This document shows positions 7,548 through 9,413 of a DNA stretch of 9,413 nt, piece by piece. The position numbers were made by a program, and so were the translations under genes. Every line of letters starts with the position of its first letter. Positions within the stretch are counted from its first letter, which is position 1. This stretch comes from Caldifarciminota bacterium (lineage in GTDB: Bacteria > Hydrothermota > UBA3073 > NMUJ01), in the NCBI GenBank assembly GCA_021158725.1, contig JAGGUB010000003.1, positions 1-9,413 on the forward strand. The letters are read 5' to 3'. The notes under the pieces were generated by a model, which made no database searches, had not been told where the DNA came from, and saw nothing but the letters and a program-made list of their open reading frames with translations.

Positions 7548-7664
7548 ATGGCGAGAAGCAAGTCGAAGCACAAACGTAGACGCCACAAGATAAGGCTTAA
7601 GTGGAAGCGACGCAAGAAGAAACAGAAGCTGCTGCAGAAGCTATCAGAGAAACAAGCTGGGTGA
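7548..7664 (+). CDS. 38-aa highly basic protein, ribosomal-protein-like in composition
   Basis: The sequence starts MARSKSKHKRRRHKIRLKWK and ends KLLQKLSEKQAG. About half of the residues are Lys, Arg or His, and they cluster in the first 27 positions, followed by a short amphipathic-looking end. There is no signal peptide, Cys or membrane segment, so it should be cytoplasmic and RNA- or ribosome-bound (inference from composition). Composition recalls tiny ribosomal proteins such as bTHX, eL41 or the AURKAIP1/COX24-type family, but I cannot match it to any of these. The stop TGA shares its A with the ATG of the ferredoxin gene (TGATG), a typical coupled arrangement that supports it being real. 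No good Shine-Dalgarno precedes the ATG, only AATAGG directly before it. It could be a chance ORF, but the composition, length and coupling argue against that. Confidence 0.68.
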   Translation: MARSKSKHKRRRHKIRLKWKRRKKKQKLLQKLSEKQAG

Positions 7665-8122
7665 TGGCCAAGGGTCGTATACCGCCGGATGAACGTATGG
7701 AGAAAGGGCCGGTCGTTGTCGTTGAGTGTGAGGAGGAGATACCCTGTAACCCATGTGTTAAAGCATGTCCAGTGGGTGCGATAACGATCGAAGGTAATAT
7801 CAACAACTTACCGGTGGTGGATTTCGATCTATGTACAGGGTGTGGGTTATGTATTGCAGGATGTCCGGGGTTGGCAATCTTTGTGGTACATAAAAACTAT
7901 CGACCTGATAGAGGTGAGGGGTTGGTGATGCTACCGTACGAGTTTATACCGTTACCTAAGAAAGGTGATAAGGTATGGGGGGTAGATCGTAACGGTAAAG
8001 TCATCTGTGAAGCTACCGTCGAACGTGTGCTCAATACACCGAAACAGGATCGTACTGCGATCATATCGGTGGCGGTACCGAGTGACCTCGTGATGGAGGT
8101 TAGGAATATAAAATTAAAGTAA
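7664..8122 (+). CDS. 4Fe-4S ferredoxin-like protein with two clusters
   Basis: This is a 152-aa protein from ATG 7664. A longer frame from GTG 7601 would lie wholly across the upstream 38-aa gene, so the TGATG overlap start is preferred. Cluster motif one is C22-x5-C28-x2-C31-x3-C35-P, with the spacing between the first two Cys stretched from 2 to 5 by an acidic segment (CEEEIPC). Motif two is the standard C57-x2-C60-x2-C63-x3-C67-P. Eight ligands fit two [4Fe-4S] clusters for electron transfer in the cytoplasm. From memory, the CEEEIPCNPC style occurs in small ferredoxin subunits that partner FAD-dependent amino-acid or amine oxidoreductases; no such partner is in this window. The ~75-residue C-terminal part (LPYEFIPLPKKGDKVWGVDR, VERVLNTPKQDRT) is not a classical ferredoxin fold and may dock a partner. 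No Shine-Dalgarno is evident, so translation probably depends on the upstream small gene. Confidence 0.88.
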   Translation: MAKGRIPPDERMEKGPVVVVECEEEIPCNPCVKACPVGAITIEGNINNLPVVDFDLCTGCGLCIAGCPGLAIFVVHKNYRPDRGEGLVMLPYEFIPLPKKGDKVWGVDRNGKVICEATVERVLNTPKQDRTAIISVAVPSDLVMEVRNIKLK

Positions 8123-8181
8123 CACCTGTACGCTATGGAGGCGATCTTTAAACAAATGTCGGTGAATATGATTCATAGCTA

Positions 8182-8211
8182 TTGTCTATCACCAAATACG
8201 GATAAATTAAT
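8182..8211 (+). promoter_or_regulatory. Possible promoter for the tRNA-Ser gene
   Basis: TTGTCT at 8182-8187 could act as a -35 box and ATTAAT at 8206-8211 as a -10 box, with 18 bases between them and initiation just before the tRNA at 8220. Both boxes match the sigma-70 consensus only partly. The 8123-8219 gap is otherwise plain, AT-rich and without a clear terminator for the ferredoxin gene, so readthrough into the tRNA is also possible. Confidence 0.2.
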
Positions 8212-8219
8212 AAGGTAAC

Positions 8220-8308
8220 GGAGGGGTGGCCGAGTGGACGAAGGCGCCTGACTCGAAATCAGGTTCCCCGCATAAGCGGGGACGGGGGTTCGAATCCCTC
8301 CCCCTCCG
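8220..8308 (+). tRNA. tRNA-Ser (anticodon CGA)
   Basis: This is a class II tRNA of 89 bases. The acceptor stem is GGAGGGG/CCCCTCC with discriminator G at 8308. The anticodon stem CCTGA/TCAGG encloses the loop CTCGAAA, giving anticodon CGA at 8254-8256, which reads TCG. The long variable arm is a CCCCGC/GCGGGG hairpin with an ATAA loop. The T stem GGGGG/CCCTC, with one G-T pair, encloses TTCGAAT. The long variable arm, anticodon and G discriminator all fit serine. CCA is not encoded. The stems are strongly GC-rich compared with the flanking DNA, consistent with a thermophilic host. I saw no direct copy of its 3' end elsewhere in the window, so nothing indicates an integrated element here. Confidence 0.97.
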
Positions 8309-8378
8309 GTTTATATTAGGAGGTAGAAATTTTCGTAACCTCTGAACAGGGTCCAGATATACAACCTGAAGCAACCAA

Positions 8379-8384
8379 AAGGAG
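8379..8384 (+). promoter_or_regulatory. Shine-Dalgarno site for the M6 protease
   Basis: AAGGAG lies 5 bases before the ATG at 8390. The nearest upstream in-frame stop is TAA at 8336-8338, with no ATG, GTG or TTG between, so this site decides the start. Confidence 0.75.
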
Positions 8385-8389
8385 CAGCT

Positions 8390-9413
8390 ATGATATGGTG
8401 GCTCATTGTCATAGGTATCAATTTTGGGCTCTTACGTGACCGTACAGCTGAACATACGTATGTGGTGCAGGAGAAGCTGAATACACTTTTGCGGATGTAT
8501 CCTGAGCTACGTAATTATTGGTCACGTCCGATGGTACCGGGGTTGTTGGATCGTCACCGTAAAGGTGACATCGATACCGTAAGGGTGCTCGCTATAAGGG
8601 TGGAATTCATAGAGCATCCGGAGGATTCGCTTGCCACGGGTAACGGAAGGTTCAGGTTAACACCGAACGACGAACCGCCATTCGATACCGCTGGACACAA
8701 TCTATACTTTGATCCTGCGCATACGAAACGATATTTTGAACATCTGCTCGAATTTCTACATAATTACTATTACGCTACATCGCAGGGTAAGTTATGGATC
8801 GAATATAGGGTGGTACCGGATGCCGAGAGCTTAGCATACCAATTACCATACCAGATATACTACTATGGTGATCCTGACCACTACGTGGAGGGGTTGCTTA
8901 CCCTGTTACGTGATGCGTTGATAGCGTGTGACCTACAGGATACGGTTACGATGAGCAATTACGATGCGTTTATAGTGTTTCATCCAGGATGTTCGTGGCA
9001 GGCACAGGCAGCGTGGGGTGATACCCCCTACGATATACTTACTGGTTCCATAATAGGGTTGGATGGATACTTTGGTACACCTGTGTATGTGGACGGTGGC
9101 TATCCGATAAATGCAGGCATAATAATGTCGGAGTCGGATTTCAAGCATGGGGTACCGTCATTCTTACAGGGGGCGCTCGCACATGAGTTTGGTCACCTGC
9201 TGGGATTCTATGATTTATACGATGTGAGTGGCGAATGTGTAGGTATGGGAGGATGGGCGCTCATGGGTACAGGTAACTGGAACCTCATGGGGTTGCTACC
9301 GCCACACGTATCTGCATGGCATACTGAGAAAGCGGGCTGGATAGAGCCTATCGAAATACGACATGATACCACCATACAAATATATCGACGTGGTGGAAGG
9401 GATTGGACCAAAC
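8390..9413 (+). CDS. M6 (immune inhibitor A-like) metalloprotease, 3' end beyond window
   Basis: This frame stays open from ATG 8390 to the window edge (341 codons, no stop), so the protein is cut at its C-terminus. The zinc site is HEFGH at residues 265-269, continuing LLGFYDLYD, the HExxHxxGxxD form of M6 peptidases. Downstream, MGGWALMG and GNWNLMG supply the Met-turn region, followed by PPHVSAWHTEKAGWIEP, as in immune inhibitor A-like enzymes. Residues ~60-70 (VRVLAIRVEF) begin the conserved M6 N-terminal strand. The N-terminus, MIWWLIVIGINFGLL then RDR, is hydrophobic but has no positive charge before the core, an unusual signal peptide. It is probably a secreted endopeptidase acting with the nearby C25 and M14 proteins. 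It starts 81 bases after the tRNA and may have its own transcript. Whether it carries the same sorting tail cannot be seen. Confidence 0.9.
   Translation, partial: MIWWLIVIGINFGLLRDRTAEHTYVVQEKLNTLLRMYPELRNYWSRPMVPGLLDRHRKGDIDTVRVLAIRVEFIEHPEDSLATGNGRFRLTPNDEPPFDTAGHNLYFDPAHTKRYFEHLLEFLHNYYYATSQGKLWIEYRVVPDAESLAYQLPYQIYYYGDPDHYVEGLLTLLRDALIACDLQDTVTMSNYDAFIVFHPGCSWQAQAAWGDTPYDILTGSIIGLDGYFGTPVYVDGGYPINAGIIMSESDFKHGVPSFLQGALAHEFGHLLGFYDLYDVSGECVGMGGWALMGTGNWNLMGLLPPHVSAWHTEKAGWIEPIEIRHDTTIQIYRRGGRDWTK

Noticed and set aside
7601..7663. A GTG start at 7601 that would add 21 residues to the ferredoxin
   Set aside because: That stretch lies wholly across the basic 38-aa gene in another frame. 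The extra residues (Glu/Ala-rich) look like a shadow of its Lys/Arg codons, and the ATG at 7664 forms a TGATG overlap.
8135..8218. A 27-aa ORF between the ferredoxin and tRNA genes
   Set aside because: No ribosome binding site, unremarkable composition, and it overlaps the likely tRNA promoter; chance is the simpler explanation.
8220..8308. tRNA-Ser as an integration site for a mobile element
   Set aside because: No integrase, no repeated tRNA 3' end, and no change in codon use on either side within the window.
8319..8343. GAGGT/ACCTC hairpin downstream of the tRNA as terminator
   Set aside because: Only five pairs with a loop of more than 10 bases and no following T-run; the AGGAGGT there resembles a Shine-Dalgarno but has no start codon at proper distance.

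Overview
All coding signal in this window lies on the + strand. It looks like a chromosomal segment from an uncultivated bacterium of the FCB superphylum or a candidate phylum such as WOR-3/Stahlbacteria or Hydrothermae. That placement is inference from three traits: large secreted peptidases of families C25, M14 and M6 with Ig-like/CARDB-like repeats; C-terminal domains resembling type IX secretion (Por/FlgD-like) sorting tails; and very heavy use of the ATA isoleucine codon. Together with a GC-rich tRNA, the codon bias leans toward a thermophile. No phylogenetic marker gene is present, so the taxonomy is tentative.

Layout. Positions 2-1360 hold the 3' end of a large secreted protein (adhesive repeats, a nidogen-like module, a sorting tail). 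After 31 bases and a strong ribosome binding site comes a 407-aa YCF48/BNR-type beta-propeller (1392-2615). It overlaps by 4 bases (ATGA) a 1131-aa gingipain-like C25 protein (2612-6007), which overlaps by 4 bases (ATGA) a 501-aa M14 zinc carboxypeptidase (6004-7509). These three are clearly one translationally coupled operon, and the upstream partial gene probably belongs to it. After a 38-base gap with a small hairpin, the content changes to an intracellular-looking pair: a 38-aa extremely basic protein (7548-7664) and a two-cluster ferredoxin-like protein (7664-8122), joined by a TGATG stop-start overlap. A class II tRNA-Ser(CGA) follows (8220-8308). The window then ends inside an M6 (immune inhibitor A-like) metalloprotease (8390 to the edge).

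How the genes fit together. The four large secreted or surface proteins share sorting-tail-like C-termini. The C25, M14 and M6 members suggest extracellular protein breakdown: M6 and any active C25 protein as endopeptidases, M14 as a carboxypeptidase trimming the products. The propeller and the nidogen-like modules probably serve binding or surface attachment. The most notable oddity is that the C25 protein keeps the nucleophile-type Cys (C252) but has Ser (S222) where gingipains carry the catalytic His, so it may not be a conventional peptidase. The partial gene at the left edge shares its repeat and nidogen-like architecture with the C25 protein and is probably the tail of a tandem paralogue. 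The small basic protein resembles tiny ribosome-associated proteins in composition, but I cannot assign it to a family. Nothing else in the window points clearly to a wholly new system.
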